Below are positions 56,880-64,000 of a DNA stretch of 64,000 nucleotides, one piece after another. Within the stretch, counting starts at the first letter, position 1. Every line of letters starts with the position of its first letter. The stretch lies in the NCBI GenBank assembly GCA_964247055.1, contig OZ176056.1, forward strand, positions 4,464,001-4,528,000. The letters run 5' to 3'. Source of the stretch: Paragordius varius. Its lineage: Eukaryota > Nematomorpha. Both the position numbers and the translations under genes were made by a program. Below the pieces are notes generated by a model. The model ran no database searches, was not told where the DNA came from, and saw nothing but the letters and a program-made list of their open reading frames with translations.

Positions 56880-59800
56880 AACATTATACTAAAAATCTTA
56901 GAATTAGTTAAGAGGGAAAAAAATAATTTTAGTTTTAAATACATTTTATAGCAATATTATATATTTATACTTCAACAATAAAGATTTCCATAACCCATAA
57001 AAAATTTTAGGATGTTAAAAATCTACCTGTTAGATATTCAATCGTTTCTAAGGATACCAGATCAAATAAATAAATTTAATACAATAATTGATTATGTCAT
57101 TTTTAATATCATTTTTTAAACATATAATTTTTATAGTTATTTATATCCACTCCATATCGAAAATCCAAAAATTTTTGAATACTAATCTACATGTAAAACA
57201 TTTCTTAACAGACATCAGATATTCCAATCGCAATTCAGTTAATACAATATGCCTTGTTCTGGAATCGGCTCTACAATAACAAAAAATATATATGGTAATA
57301 TAAATATTAAAGCCCTTGATAAATATTATTATTTTATTAAATTTTTATCTAATAATTTAAATTAATATCAAAATTATACATAACATATATAAAAAATATG
57401 CATATACAGTATATTATTACCATGTAAAACATTATTGGTGTCTAAATAAATTAAAAAAATTAGACAGTCTAAAATAATTTATAAAACATTTTAAACACAA
57501 CTAATACCTGTTGCTATCTGTTCCATTGCTAAAAATATTTTTTTGATAAAATAAAGTTTTAATACTTAAAACATCCGCTTCCATAGCTAAATATAATATA
57601 ATACGGCACTTACTGTCCAATATTCCTCTAACTCCTATAAACAATATTAAAGATACACATTTACAGTATGCATTTTAATGGTTGCTTATTTCACACGATA
57701 GTAGGGCGGAAATTTGAACAACACAGTAGTGTATAAAAAAAACAACGAAATGTTAAATAAACAATTTTTTCCTTACTTTTTCCATACACTACTGCAGTGG
57801 TACTCAAACAGCGGCCCTAAGAGTCCTCTAAAATGCCATACAACCATATTGATAGTTTAATTATTATTTTTACTGATGAATTTTTAAAATACGCTTAAAC
57901 GAATTTTCGCTTATTTTAAAATAAATTTATTTCTTTAGATTTAATTTTGGTATTTTACCCAATTCAAAATGTAGAAAAATTTCCTTACATTCAAATGATT
58001 TCAAAATTTTGGCACACGTTGTTTCTGTTTCTGTATTGTATTTTCTTTTATATTTTGAAATTTTTATTGTTTTTTGGATTTTAGCAAGCCTTTTACCCAA
58101 ACTTGAATATACATATTCTCATTGCCATCCTGCATCATTTTTTATAACTCATTTCCACAAAATATTTTTCAAATCAACGTCATTTAATTTCGACCTGTTT
58201 TTTAGCATATCAAATTTTATTCCTATTTGTTTGCAAAAATTTACATATCATTTAAACATAAATTTAAAGGATAACATCTAATGCTAAAAAACGTAAATTT
58301 CCCGATGAAAATCGCTTCTTTATAAAAGGGGAAGAAAAATTTATTGTCGTTCAAATAAAAATGTTCTTACCTGCCTTATATGTAAGGACAAAATAATTAT
58401 AAAAAAATACAATATTGAAAGACATCTTAATGTGCGCTCTTAGTGAGATTTTGCAACGACAACATAATCAACGAGGAATATTTAAAATTTTTACCAATGA
58501 ATAAAACCAAGAAAGGAAGTGATTTTCTCGAAAATATTAGCACTTTTTTTAATAATAATGGTATATCTATCAATAATTGGTTTCGACTGCACAGATGGCT
58601 CTCCCTCTATGATTGGAAAAAACAAAGGATTTATTCCCTTTTGAAAAACAAATATAATTTGTATTATATTTTATCCTTTCACTGCTTTATTCATCAGCAA
58701 AACTTGGTTTCGCGTGTTAAAGATGAATCACTCAATTCAGTAATTAAAACAGTTGTGGATATAGTTTATCACATCCGTGGCAAAACATTTAACCGCCGTA
58801 TATTCTAACAACCTTCTGAAAGTTATCCACAGTGAGTTTAATGATATTCTTTTGTACCGCTGTGAGATGGCTAAGCCTTAGCAAAGTATTAAATAGATTT
58901 TTTGTTTTAAGACATGTATTTCTGTTATTCATAAAAGATAACAGAAAGTTTGATGAGGATTAATAGTAACAAATGGTGGGTTTTATTAGCCTACCTTTGC
59001 GACATTACTTATAAACTTAGTATCTTTAATACCATTCTTCAAAGGAGCAAATAACCCAATTCGCTAAAATATTTGCTTTTGATGAAAAATTAATAATATG
59101 TAAACAAGATATTATAAATAAAACTCTCTTATATTTTCCAACACTTAAAACGATTGATGAAGAAAATATGGAATTTTCGCGGAGATTTATTTTATAATAG
59201 ACAATTATATAACACTTTTATCTAATGAGATAAAATTCAGATTTCAAGAATTAAGAAATATTAAAAATTGCTTAAAACTCGTTGAAAATCCATGGCATAT
59301 GGATATATTTAATGTTAAACAACTTGAGCATTTCGGTTTTGATCAGGCGCATATCATTGAAAAATTAGTATATCTTAAAAATGATTCCGGAGGCTATATT
59401 AAGGAGTATCGTAGAGAAGAAAGATATGGAGAGTTTTGGCAAGATGTGCCAAATAAATATGAAAATATAAAAAAATGTGCTCAAGTTATCCTAACTTTTC
59501 CCTCAACTTACACGTGTGAGACAGCATATTCAAAAATGAAGTATGTCAAAAATACATACAGAAATCGCTTAACCGTTGATCATATGGACGACATATTAGA
59601 TTGGCCTGTCATGAGGCGAAACCAAATTTGTCAAAAATTATTGGTTACTATCAAAAAAAATTTTGCTATCAATATTTTAATTTTTTAAATGGTGCAAAAC
59701 GAGTTTTAGCTGGATTTACATGCAATCCGCAAAAAATTCATTGCGCAGATTTAGGTTATAAATATGTGCATATGTGTCAAATAGCTATGGAATATTTGTC

Positions 59801-62800
59801 ATTATAAGGTTCATGGCCCTCGAAAAAAAATATATTTTATTTGGCCCGTCAAATTTTTTTGGTGAGTACCACTGCACTACTGTTTTGCAAATTGCCCTAA
59901 TATAGTGTGAAATAAGCAACCATTAAAATGCAATCCGTATTTACTTTCAATGTTATTCCGCAAAACTATGTTGATATAAGTAAAAATTAAAAATATAGCA
60001 TAATTTTTAGATAAATAAAAAATGAAAAAAAAGTTGAAAATTTTTTAAGAATTTTAATTATACAGAAACGTCAAAACTAACAAACATAAATTTAAATATT
60101 ACTTTTGTATAAACCCTATTCCCATTTTATACTATTTAATTACAATCGTTAAATAGATGATTGATTATATCACCCACCAATTTATATTTCTATACTTTGC
60201 ACTTAATAAAAATAATGAATTATCTATAAGATAATTAGTTTAAAAAAGCGGTCTGTGAAAAAAACATGCGTTTGTTCATTTTGCCAGTATATATCTAATG
60301 ATAACTATTATATATATATATAATATATATATGAATAAATAATTTACCTTCTATGTAATCTACAAAAAGTATTAAAAATGATATAATTAATAAAATGATG
60401 GATAAATGATTGTTACTCTAAAATGAAGATGATGATGATTGTAGTTAATTCAGTAGTCTGTGGTTATTTATTATATAAACAACTAGCGTAAATCTCGTGC
60501 TGCTACGCAGCCCGAGGAAGTCCTTAGGACTTCTGGGAGGGGGGGGGGGGGGGGGTTATTTGAAAAAAGGGACAATAAAATGATCCGCATATGTGGATAT
60601 TTCGAAACATTATTTGATAGATATGATCTCAGAATTTTAAAACGGTGCATTCATACTAATATATTGTTTACTTTGGGGAAAAATGCAAAAAAATATTTTT
60701 GTGGATTTTATTTTTTTGAAAAAGTGGCATATTACGGGGGGAGCGGGTAAAAAGAGGGCCTAAATTAAAGCGAGACGACCATATTCGGCGCAATCGCAAA
60801 TGAGTACACAAAAATCATATTTGAAATTGAATGGTTTAACACGTTCTCCGGATTGTCTCAAATACACGATTTTTGTGGACTTTTGTTTTCAAAAAAACCC
60901 GTTTTTCACACGTAGGCCCGAACTGGGGACCTAATTCATAAAAAGGGCGAAGCTATTGTCGGGGAATTCATTAATGATTATATTTTTTCGACATTTGGAT
61001 TTGAATGGGTCTTCCGGTTTTCCGGAAACAGATCATAAGGCCACATGACGGATCTTATCGGGTAGCTCCTTACCCAGCAGCTATCATCAAAGAAACTGAC
61101 TAAAATTTTTTCTTTTAACAGGGAATAAGTGGAATCATTATTAAATTTTTACGGTCTTATACCTTGGGCGAATAATAGAATCAAAAATTATTGTGCACTT
61201 TGTTTTTTTGTAAAAAATGGCACTGGGGGAGCGGGTAAAAAGAGGGCCTAAAAAACGAGACGACGATATTCGGCGCAATTGAAAATGAGTAAACAAAAAT
61301 TATATCTAAAATTGAATGGTTTAACACGTTCTCCGGAAAATTGCCTCAAAGACACGATTTTTGTGGACTTTTGTTTTCAAAAATACCCGTTTTTCACACG
61401 TACGAACTGGGGACCTAATTCAAAAAAGGGCGAAGCTATTGTCGGGGCATTCATTAATGATTATATTATTCGACATTTGGATTTGAATGGGTCTACCGGT
61501 TTTCCGGAAACAGATCACAAAGCCAGCATTTTCCATTTTTATAATTATATAGATGTCAATAATTAAAATATTATTAAATTTTCTAATTTATCTTTTACTA
61601 TAACGTTTAATCATTAAAAAATTATTTAATATTCTTTCAAATGTTCAATTAGCTCCCAATAGGTATGGCGAATTCATATATCCAAGCTTATGGTAAACAC
61701 AGGGGGTCTACCCAATACAAATGGCATCGCAGGCCGCATTTTCTATAAATCTATGGTAATACTATAAAAAATCAAAAAAACAATATAAATACCATTATTT
61801 CACCAATTTTTGCTAGTTTGTATCCAAAATTAGGGCTGATTTAACAAGAATTATTTTTTATATATAGCACTATTTTTGCTAATTATGGAATTTTGTTATG
61901 TTTTATATAATTTTGCACAAAATATATTAGTAGGCGCTGTATGTTGGAAACCCCTAGTTTAAATTTATAGTTTTTTTCTAAGGATTATTTTCAAGATTTG
62001 GTAAATTCATAGTAAAATACTTGTTTCCTGTAATCCCGTAAAGCCTTCCCAAACACTAGCTAAAATTTATATTTGACAAAAATGTAATATATAATATAAT
62101 ATATTTGTGGATACGTTAAACTTACATTGAAAAACTATCAAATATTATAGTATTAATTTTTAATATATATAATTAGTATTTAAGTTATTTTTGAAAATAA
62201 ATTTATACCTCTCTGCAGTCTAAGTGCCGCTACAAATGTAAAAAATCACATATAACCAAAAACAGCCATAAATATTTTATATCAAATAAATTTTTTTTAT
62301 AAATTGTAAAACATATTTTGGTTAATTATAAAAGTATACATTTACTTTTTTTAAGATTAGATATTATACTGTTTAATATCCAAATTCACCCCTCAACAAT
62401 TTAACCTTAAACAAAATTCACCCTAAAAATGATTATGTGTTTTCAGGCTAATATAACTCATCATTGATAAGACATATATTCTTAAATTTCCTGTTTTAAA
62501 AATATTCTATAGGTAATTTTTAAACTTAAAAAACACATAATTTGTTTTAGGAAAATTAAAATTGTTCCAGGGTGAATTTAAATTGTTCATGGATGAATTT
62601 GAATTGTTTAAGGGTGAATAATTTGAAGTGTAAATAGTTTATCATTAATAAAACAAAATTTACATTTAAACAAATATAAAGTAAGTTATAGGCAAAAATA
62701 ATTCGAATCTATTTTTAAAAAAATTACATTCTGAGATTACTGAAGTGGCTAAAGAAAATCAACATATAAAATTTAAGCGATTAAAATATAATTTTTTAGC

Positions 62801-63303
62801 ATTGTATTATGATACATACTTTCTTCCATAATATCAGCGCCTTTAAATATAGTGATTTATTAATGTATTAAAAAATATTTAGTATATAATAAAATAATTC
62901 ATACCGATTCTTATATTATCGAGAGCTGAAATAAATATTTTTTTACATATTACGCACAGTAAAAACAGAAAATATATAGACAAAACCTGAAATATATAAA
63001 CAAATTTTTTTTAAAGCCAACCATACTTTTTGAATCTTGTTTTTATAATATAACTCAATGTTTAAAATGAAGTGGGAAATAGTGATATATATAAGCAAAC
63101 ATGATTTATAGCCTTTATTAGTAATATTAAAAGTATGTTTATTTTTAAAAAAATATTTGTCTTTATAATTTTACACGTTTTGTCCGTATAATTTCAATTT
63201 TTACTGTAAATTAAATATAAATTATACGCAAAATAATATACATGACATCATAACTTGTGAGGCTAAATTGTAAAACTAACATTACCTAATTGTTCACTGC
63301 GTG
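41609..63303 (-). CDS. Micro-exon gene block, unit 3 (31 exons, about 930 nt coding)
   Basis: This is the best preserved unit. In transcription order the exons are e1 63303-63286, e2 62925, e3 62229, e4 62059, e5 61742, e6 60359, e7 59965, e8 57634, e9 57586, e10 57528, e11 57441, e12 57270, e13 57047, e14 55621, e15 55542, e16 55497, e17 51701, e18 46992, e19 46644, e20 46472, e21 46099, e22 45667, e23 45444, e24 45371, e25 45290, e26 45196, e27 44874, e28 44504, e29 42216, e30 42098 and e31 41674 (5' coordinate of each). All are phase 1/1 and no junction codon is a stop. The first half is charged and probably helical, then a Gly/Ser/Asn-rich part, then an acidic tail. I recognise no family; a secreted or effector-like protein is possible but no signal peptide was seen. 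Whether the block is a whole gene or one repeat inside a longer gene cannot be told here. Confidence 0.65.
42042..42098 (-). CDS. Acidic exon e30 (57 nt), unit 3
   Basis: Reads DNLDEGDLFSDENGSELQ, acceptor ATGTAG, donor GTATAA; one codon more than unit 2. Confidence 0.76.
42166..42216 (-). CDS. Acidic exon e29 (51 nt), unit 3
   Basis: Reads NSPDDFEDEIGIEGDE, acceptor TTGAAG, donor GTTATT. Confidence 0.74.
42503..42589 (+). other. GC-rich island, unit 3 copy
   Basis: Shares the frame MSGHDQGWGQEEAITDWASE with 17987 and then stops. The overlapping basic frame differs from unit 2 only at silent third or first positions (Leu, Arg). Confidence 0.25.
42792..44282 (-). mobile_element. Non-autonomous Helitron, 1.49 kb
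   Basis: Orthologous to 18284-19750; same flanks and ends, CTAG hairpin partly decayed. Confidence 0.7.
44454..44504 (-). CDS. Exon e28 (51 nt), unit 3
   Basis: Reads DVTPESNLQSTTTAPP, acceptor TTACAG, donor GTAATA. Confidence 0.76.
44845..44874 (-). CDS. Exon e27 (30 nt), unit 3
   Basis: Reads VQTEGITQP, acceptor AACTAG, donor GTTATA. Confidence 0.72.
45098..45196 (-). CDS. Gly/Ser-rich exon e26 (99 nt), unit 3
   Basis: Contains ATSQLAGVAGPSGINAMAQN, acceptor ACTAG, donor GTCTAT. Confidence 0.8.
45279..45290 (-). CDS. Micro-exon e25 (12 nt), unit 3
   Basis: Reads AIG, acceptor TATAAG, donor GTAAAT. Confidence 0.64.
45363..45371 (-). CDS. Micro-exon e24 (9 nt), unit 3
   Basis: Reads GV, acceptor AATATAG, donor GTATAT. 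The unit 2 copy is 12 nt, so a whole codon was gained or lost inside a minimal exon. Confidence 0.52.
   Translation of the reverse strand, partial: WE
45400..45444 (-). CDS. Exon e23 (45 nt), unit 3
   Basis: Reads NTKSIFPVGVIPLS, acceptor TTCAAG, donor GTTTTT. Confidence 0.7.
45581..45667 (-). CDS. Asn-rich exon e22 (87 nt), unit 3
   Basis: Contains ILNNQQILKNNGTPDFRNIP, acceptor CATTTAG, donor GTATTT. Confidence 0.74.
46067..46099 (-). CDS. Exon e21 (33 nt), unit 3
   Basis: Reads EERYLKYLGV, acceptor TTCAAG, donor GTTAAA. Confidence 0.52.
46452..46472 (-). CDS. Micro-exon e20 (21 nt), unit 3
   Basis: Reads ECQSFT, acceptor GGGTAG, donor GTTCTG. The only cysteine-bearing exon with good borders. 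Confidence 0.45.
46633..46644 (-). CDS. Possible micro-exon e19 (12 nt), unit 3
   Basis: Reads TVI, acceptor AAAAAG, consensus donor GTAAGT. Confidence 0.42.
46978..46992 (-). CDS. Possible micro-exon e18 (15 nt), unit 3
   Basis: Reads ITSL, acceptor GATTAG, donor GTACAG. Confidence 0.38.
   Translation of the reverse strand, partial: LLHP
47053..47901. mobile_element. Large foldback element, copy f
   Basis: Ends ACACTGTGTGCAAAAAAGAG and TTTTTTGCACACAGTGTG; orthologous to 24386 without its insertions, but internally shortened. Confidence 0.72.
47902..49156. other. Block shared with unit 2, nothing identified
   Basis: Counterpart of 26627-27880. The frame at 48045-48299 is not kept open in unit 2. 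Confidence 0.4.
49160..50269 (-). mobile_element. Tc1-like element, unit 3 copy
   Basis: Ends CACTAGTCAACAAGG and (complement) CACTAGTCGACAAATTTGG, flanked by ATA on both sides. Unit 2 has the empty site TTAAATATCAAAT near 27892. Same family as 21130 but an independent insertion. Confidence 0.68.
50273..51328. other. Block shared with unit 2, nothing identified
   Basis: Counterpart of 27893-28976; no exon borders or frames in common. Confidence 0.4.
51329..51656 (-). mobile_element. Short Helitron, 328 bp
   Basis: Orthologous to 28977-29310; flanks A and T. Confidence 0.72.
51684..51701 (-). CDS. Micro-exon e17 (18 nt), unit 3
   Basis: Reads ISDVN, acceptor AAAAAG, donor GTTAAT. Confidence 0.6.
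51821..52030. mobile_element. MITE, ACAGTAAAAATTGAAATTAT family
   Basis: Mirrored ends; counterpart of 29466. Confidence 0.5.
52168..52402. mobile_element. MITE, ACAGTAAAAATTGAAATTAT family
   Basis: Counterpart of 29829. Confidence 0.5.
53340..53490. mobile_element. Small palindromic MITE
   Basis: Counterpart of 30975-31107, slightly longer. Confidence 0.5.
53508..55315 (+). mobile_element. BED-finger hAT derivative, 1808 bp, unit 3 only
   Basis: TIRs TAAGGTTACCAGA and TCTGGTCACCTTA, with CCCGC-rich subterminal repeats at both ends, flanked by the 8-bp duplication CTCATACT (53500-53507 and 55316-55323). The unit 2 intron at 31115 is the empty site. A 90-bp direct repeat (ACCACAAATCGGTACC region) lies before the gene at 53790 and 53937. 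Only the N-terminal part of the transposase remains, so it is non-autonomous. Confidence 0.88.
54063..54558 (+). pseudogene. hAT transposase, N-terminal part only
   Basis: Starts MSSKRGFKFNDELMKDFPFM; then CLICEGEFTIEHGGKHDITK with a following H, a BED-like C2-H2 finger (about residues 36-58) that binds transposon DNA in this family. The reading continues in a second frame at 54244 (EEENLALAEGVLSFHAVYHN) and a third (VVRKLFHKKFTCARTKAEAI). It ends after QQWF at about 54510; the catalytic core and dimerisation region are missing. Confidence 0.8.
55486..55497 (-). CDS. Micro-exon e16 (12 nt), unit 3
   Basis: Reads TID, acceptor TTTTAG, donor GTATTT. Confidence 0.52.
55531..55542 (-). CDS. Micro-exon e15 (12 nt), unit 3
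   Basis: Reads IEI, acceptor CTATAG, donor GTAAAT. Confidence 0.55.
   Translation of the reverse strand: MSR
55601..55621 (-). CDS. Micro-exon e14 (21 nt), unit 3
   Basis: Reads ILDTNE, acceptor TTCCAG, donor GTAAGA. Confidence 0.68.
55682..56850. mobile_element. Large foldback element, copy g
   Basis: Left end AAACTGTGTGGAAAAAAA, right end CTCTTTTTTGCACATATA, with a (TA)n run at 56847. Confidence 0.68.
57027..57047 (-). CDS. Micro-exon e13 (21 nt), unit 3
   Basis: Reads TIEYLT, acceptor CCTTAG, donor GTAGAT. Confidence 0.7.
57253..57270 (-). CDS. Micro-exon e12 (18 nt), unit 3, GC donor
   Basis: Reads PIPEQ, acceptor ATTGTAG, donor GCATAT where units 1 and 2 have GTATTT and GTATGT. Confidence 0.58.
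57421..57441 (-). CDS. Micro-exon e11 (21 nt), unit 3
   Basis: Reads TNNVLH, acceptor ATTTAG, donor GTAATA. Confidence 0.7.
57508..57528 (-). CDS. Micro-exon e10 (21 nt), unit 3
   Basis: Reads MEQIAT, acceptor TTTTAG, donor GTATTA. Confidence 0.7.
57566..57586 (-). CDS. Micro-exon e9 (21 nt), unit 3
   Basis: Reads MEADVL, acceptor ATTTAG, donor GTATTA. The intron to e10 is only 37 nt. Confidence 0.7.
   Translation of the reverse strand, partial: LWKRMF
57614..57634 (-). CDS. Micro-exon e8 (21 nt), unit 3
   Basis: Reads VRGILD, acceptor TTATAG, donor GTAAGT. The intron to e9 is only 27 nt here (32-36 nt in the other units). Confidence 0.7.
57662..59939. mobile_element. Palindromic MITE split by a hAT
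   Basis: Arms at 57662-57794 and 59875-59939, interrupted by the hAT. Confidence 0.72.
57795..59874 (+). mobile_element. hAT transposon with dead transposase, copy B
   Basis: Orthologous to 34625-36633: same TIRs and duplication CACTACTG (57787-57794 and 59875-59882). Best preserved coding parts: a finger with CLICKDKIIIKKYNIERHLN (about 58375), LRFCNDNIINEEYLKFLP to FIHQQNLVSRVKDESLNSVI (58443-58808), and the C-terminal region 59299-59688 with FWQDVPNKYENIKKCAQVIL, ETAYSKMKYVKNTYRNRLTV and DHMDDILDWP, typical of the hAT dimerisation domain. A few frame changes and stops remain, so it cannot make a full transposase. Confidence 0.88.
59945..59965 (-). CDS. Micro-exon e7 (21 nt), unit 3
   Basis: Reads LRNNIE, acceptor ACATAG, donor GTAAAT. 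Confidence 0.74.
60348..60359 (-). CDS. Micro-exon e6 (12 nt), unit 3
   Basis: Reads YIE, acceptor TTGTAG, donor GTAAAT. Confidence 0.64.
60483..61553 (-). mobile_element. Helitron, 1.07 kb
   Basis: Orthologous to 37230-38273. Ends CTAG after GTGCTGCTACGCAGC-type hairpin; A and T flanks; internal tandem module duplication; G-run at 60538. Confidence 0.75.
61719..61742 (-). CDS. Possible micro-exon e5 (24 nt), unit 3
   Basis: Reads NAACDAI, acceptor TTATAG, donor GTATTG. Confidence 0.42.
61804..61812 (-). CDS. Possible 9-nt micro-exon, unit 3
   Basis: Reads KI between ACTAG and GTGAAA, as at 38523. Confidence 0.22.
62021..62059 (-). CDS. Exon e4 (39 nt), unit 3
   Basis: Reads SVWEGFTGLQET, acceptor TTTTAG, donor GTATTT. 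Confidence 0.76.
62209..62229 (-). CDS. Micro-exon e3 (21 nt), unit 3
   Basis: Reads ALRLQR, acceptor TTGTAG, donor GTATAA. Confidence 0.7.
62381..62622. mobile_element. Foldback MITE, AAATTCACCC family
   Basis: Third copy at the same site as 15436 and 39083. Confidence 0.65.
62905..62925 (-). CDS. Micro-exon e2 (21 nt), unit 3
   Basis: Reads LDNIRI, acceptor TTTCAG, donor GTATGA. Confidence 0.68.
62956..63207. mobile_element. MITE, ACAGTAAAAATTGAAATTAT family
   Basis: Same site as 15997 and 39665. Confidence 0.6.
63286..63303 (-). CDS. Micro-exon e1 (18 nt), unit 3
   Basis: Reads RSEQL, donor GTAATG, acceptor at the (TA)n edge. First exon of the unit inside the window. Confidence 0.66.
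   Translation of the reverse strand, partial: HAVNN

Positions 63304-63338
<35 letters not shown>
63303..63338. repeat. (TA)n microsatellite abutting e1
   Basis: TA run at the e1 acceptor. Confidence 0.9.
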
Positions 63339-63341
<3 letters not shown>

Positions 63342-63354
63342 TTCTTAATGAATA

Positions 63355-64000
63355 CTACACATTTATTTCAGTCCTTCGATTCAAATTGGGGTCGTTTGAT
63401 ACCCCAGGCCTGAATTAAAAAAAATCATTCAAAGATATTTGATATTACTTAATTTAAAGTAACGCCCAAAGATAAAATTTAATTACTATGACATGTGTGC
63501 ATTAGATATATTTGAAAAAATAAAAAATAAACCACTTTTTCTGTTTTCATCAATGGTAGATGAGATTTAAAAAATTAGCCTTGATTTTAACTCTGAAATT
63601 AAATAAACACGATATTTCGCAAAAATACTGTAAAAATACTGTAGAAATAGATTGATATAAAGCCTTTATTCACTAAATTTTATTTAGATATTTTAGCTTA
63701 TTTATATAATATTTATTAGGATATTTAATTGGCACCGTTTCTTTCAGTAGTTTATTACAAATACCAACTTAAGTATAATCTGGGGTATTAATATGCCCCA
63801 ATTTTAATCGAAGCACGGTGAAATTTTTAAATAAATCTAATTTAAACCATAAAATTTACAATGCATGTGGTATTAAATCGTATTTTATTTTCTTTAACTG
63901 TTCAATCCTTATTCTCCTGAATGATCTTAGATGCATTATAGATAATTCTTGACAATTAAAAACCTATAAAAGCCACCTAAATTTAATTGTTATTGAAAAA
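63355..64000. mobile_element. Start of unit 4: element with TTCGATTCAAATTGGGG ends
   Basis: CCTTCGATTCAAATTGGGGT near 63377 mirrors CCCCAATTTTAATCGAAG near 63800. Continues off the window; no exon seen. Confidence 0.5.

Larger units (their letters stand above)
629..63303. repeat. Tandem segmental array, three 16-24 kb units plus partial ends
   Basis: The same ordered set of micro-exons and intron landmarks recurs three times. A good marker is exon e1 with an adjoining (TA)n tract at 629, 16316, 40033 and 63286. Units 2 and 3 are close copies over almost their whole length; unit 1 is more diverged and shorter because it lacks several shared insertions and the block at 26627-28976. Units are named by the e1 that starts them on the minus strand: unit 3 from 63303, unit 2 from 40050, unit 1 from 16333. 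Repeat identity was judged by eye. Confidence 0.85.

Noticed and set aside
1-64000. Bacterial-style features: operons, CRISPR arrays, riboswitches, rho-independent terminators
   Set aside because: The many palindromes are eukaryotic foldback elements and MITEs; the regular repeats are minisatellite or TA tracts, not spaced CRISPR repeats.

Overview
The window is a very AT-rich stretch of an animal nuclear genome. Spliceosomal GT-AG introns, Helitrons, hAT and Tc1/mariner-type transposons, many foldback MITEs and a fragment of nuclear 18S rRNA all support this. An arthropod, perhaps a hemipteran insect, is my guess; nothing in the sequence fixes the species. No long open reading frame is a normal gene. 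The longer frames are transposase remnants or chance frames inside repeats.

The main content is hidden between the repeats: a minus-strand gene, or chain of genes, made almost entirely of micro-exons. I could place about 31 exon types (e1 to e31, numbered in transcription order). Most are 9-39 nt; six of the last ten are 45-99 nt. Every one starts with the last two bases of a codon and ends with the first base of the next (phase 1 in, phase 1 out), between an AG acceptor and a GT (rarely GC) donor. They recur in the same order in a tandem array of three 16-24 kb units plus the start of a fourth: unit 3 (63303 down to 41609), unit 2 (40050 to 17110), unit 1 (16333 to 1142) and unit 0 (646 to 76, e1 and e2 only). 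Between copies the exons keep length or change by multiples of three, while the introns diverge freely. In unit 3 the 31 exons total about 930 nt (about 310 codons) in 22 kb of DNA, and no exon junction creates a stop. Exons e1-e17 read as a helical, charged protein; e22-e27 are Gly/Ser/Asn-rich; e28-e31 are strongly acidic and Ser/Asn-rich. I recognise no family. I found no start-codon, signal-peptide or stop exon, so the array is either one giant gene with an internally repeated exon block or several tandem genes whose terminal exons I cannot see.

The introns are full of transposons that date the duplications. Unit 1 split off first: it lacks insertions that units 2 and 3 share (Helitrons at 18284/42792, 28977/51329 and 37230/60483, and a hAT transposon at 34625/57795), and it keeps the empty site of that hAT. 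Unit 2 alone has a minisatellite-ended element with a nested Tc1-like copy (20537-22312), a non-autonomous hAT-like element (33212-33993) and a Helitron inside a foldback (25099-25956). Unit 3 alone has a BED-finger hAT derivative (53508-55315) and another Tc1-like copy (49160-50269). Four of these insertions show a target duplication together with a paralogous empty site. Large foldback elements with ends like ACACTGTGTGCAAAAAA recur; the one at 1358-2682 carries the 18S rRNA fragment.
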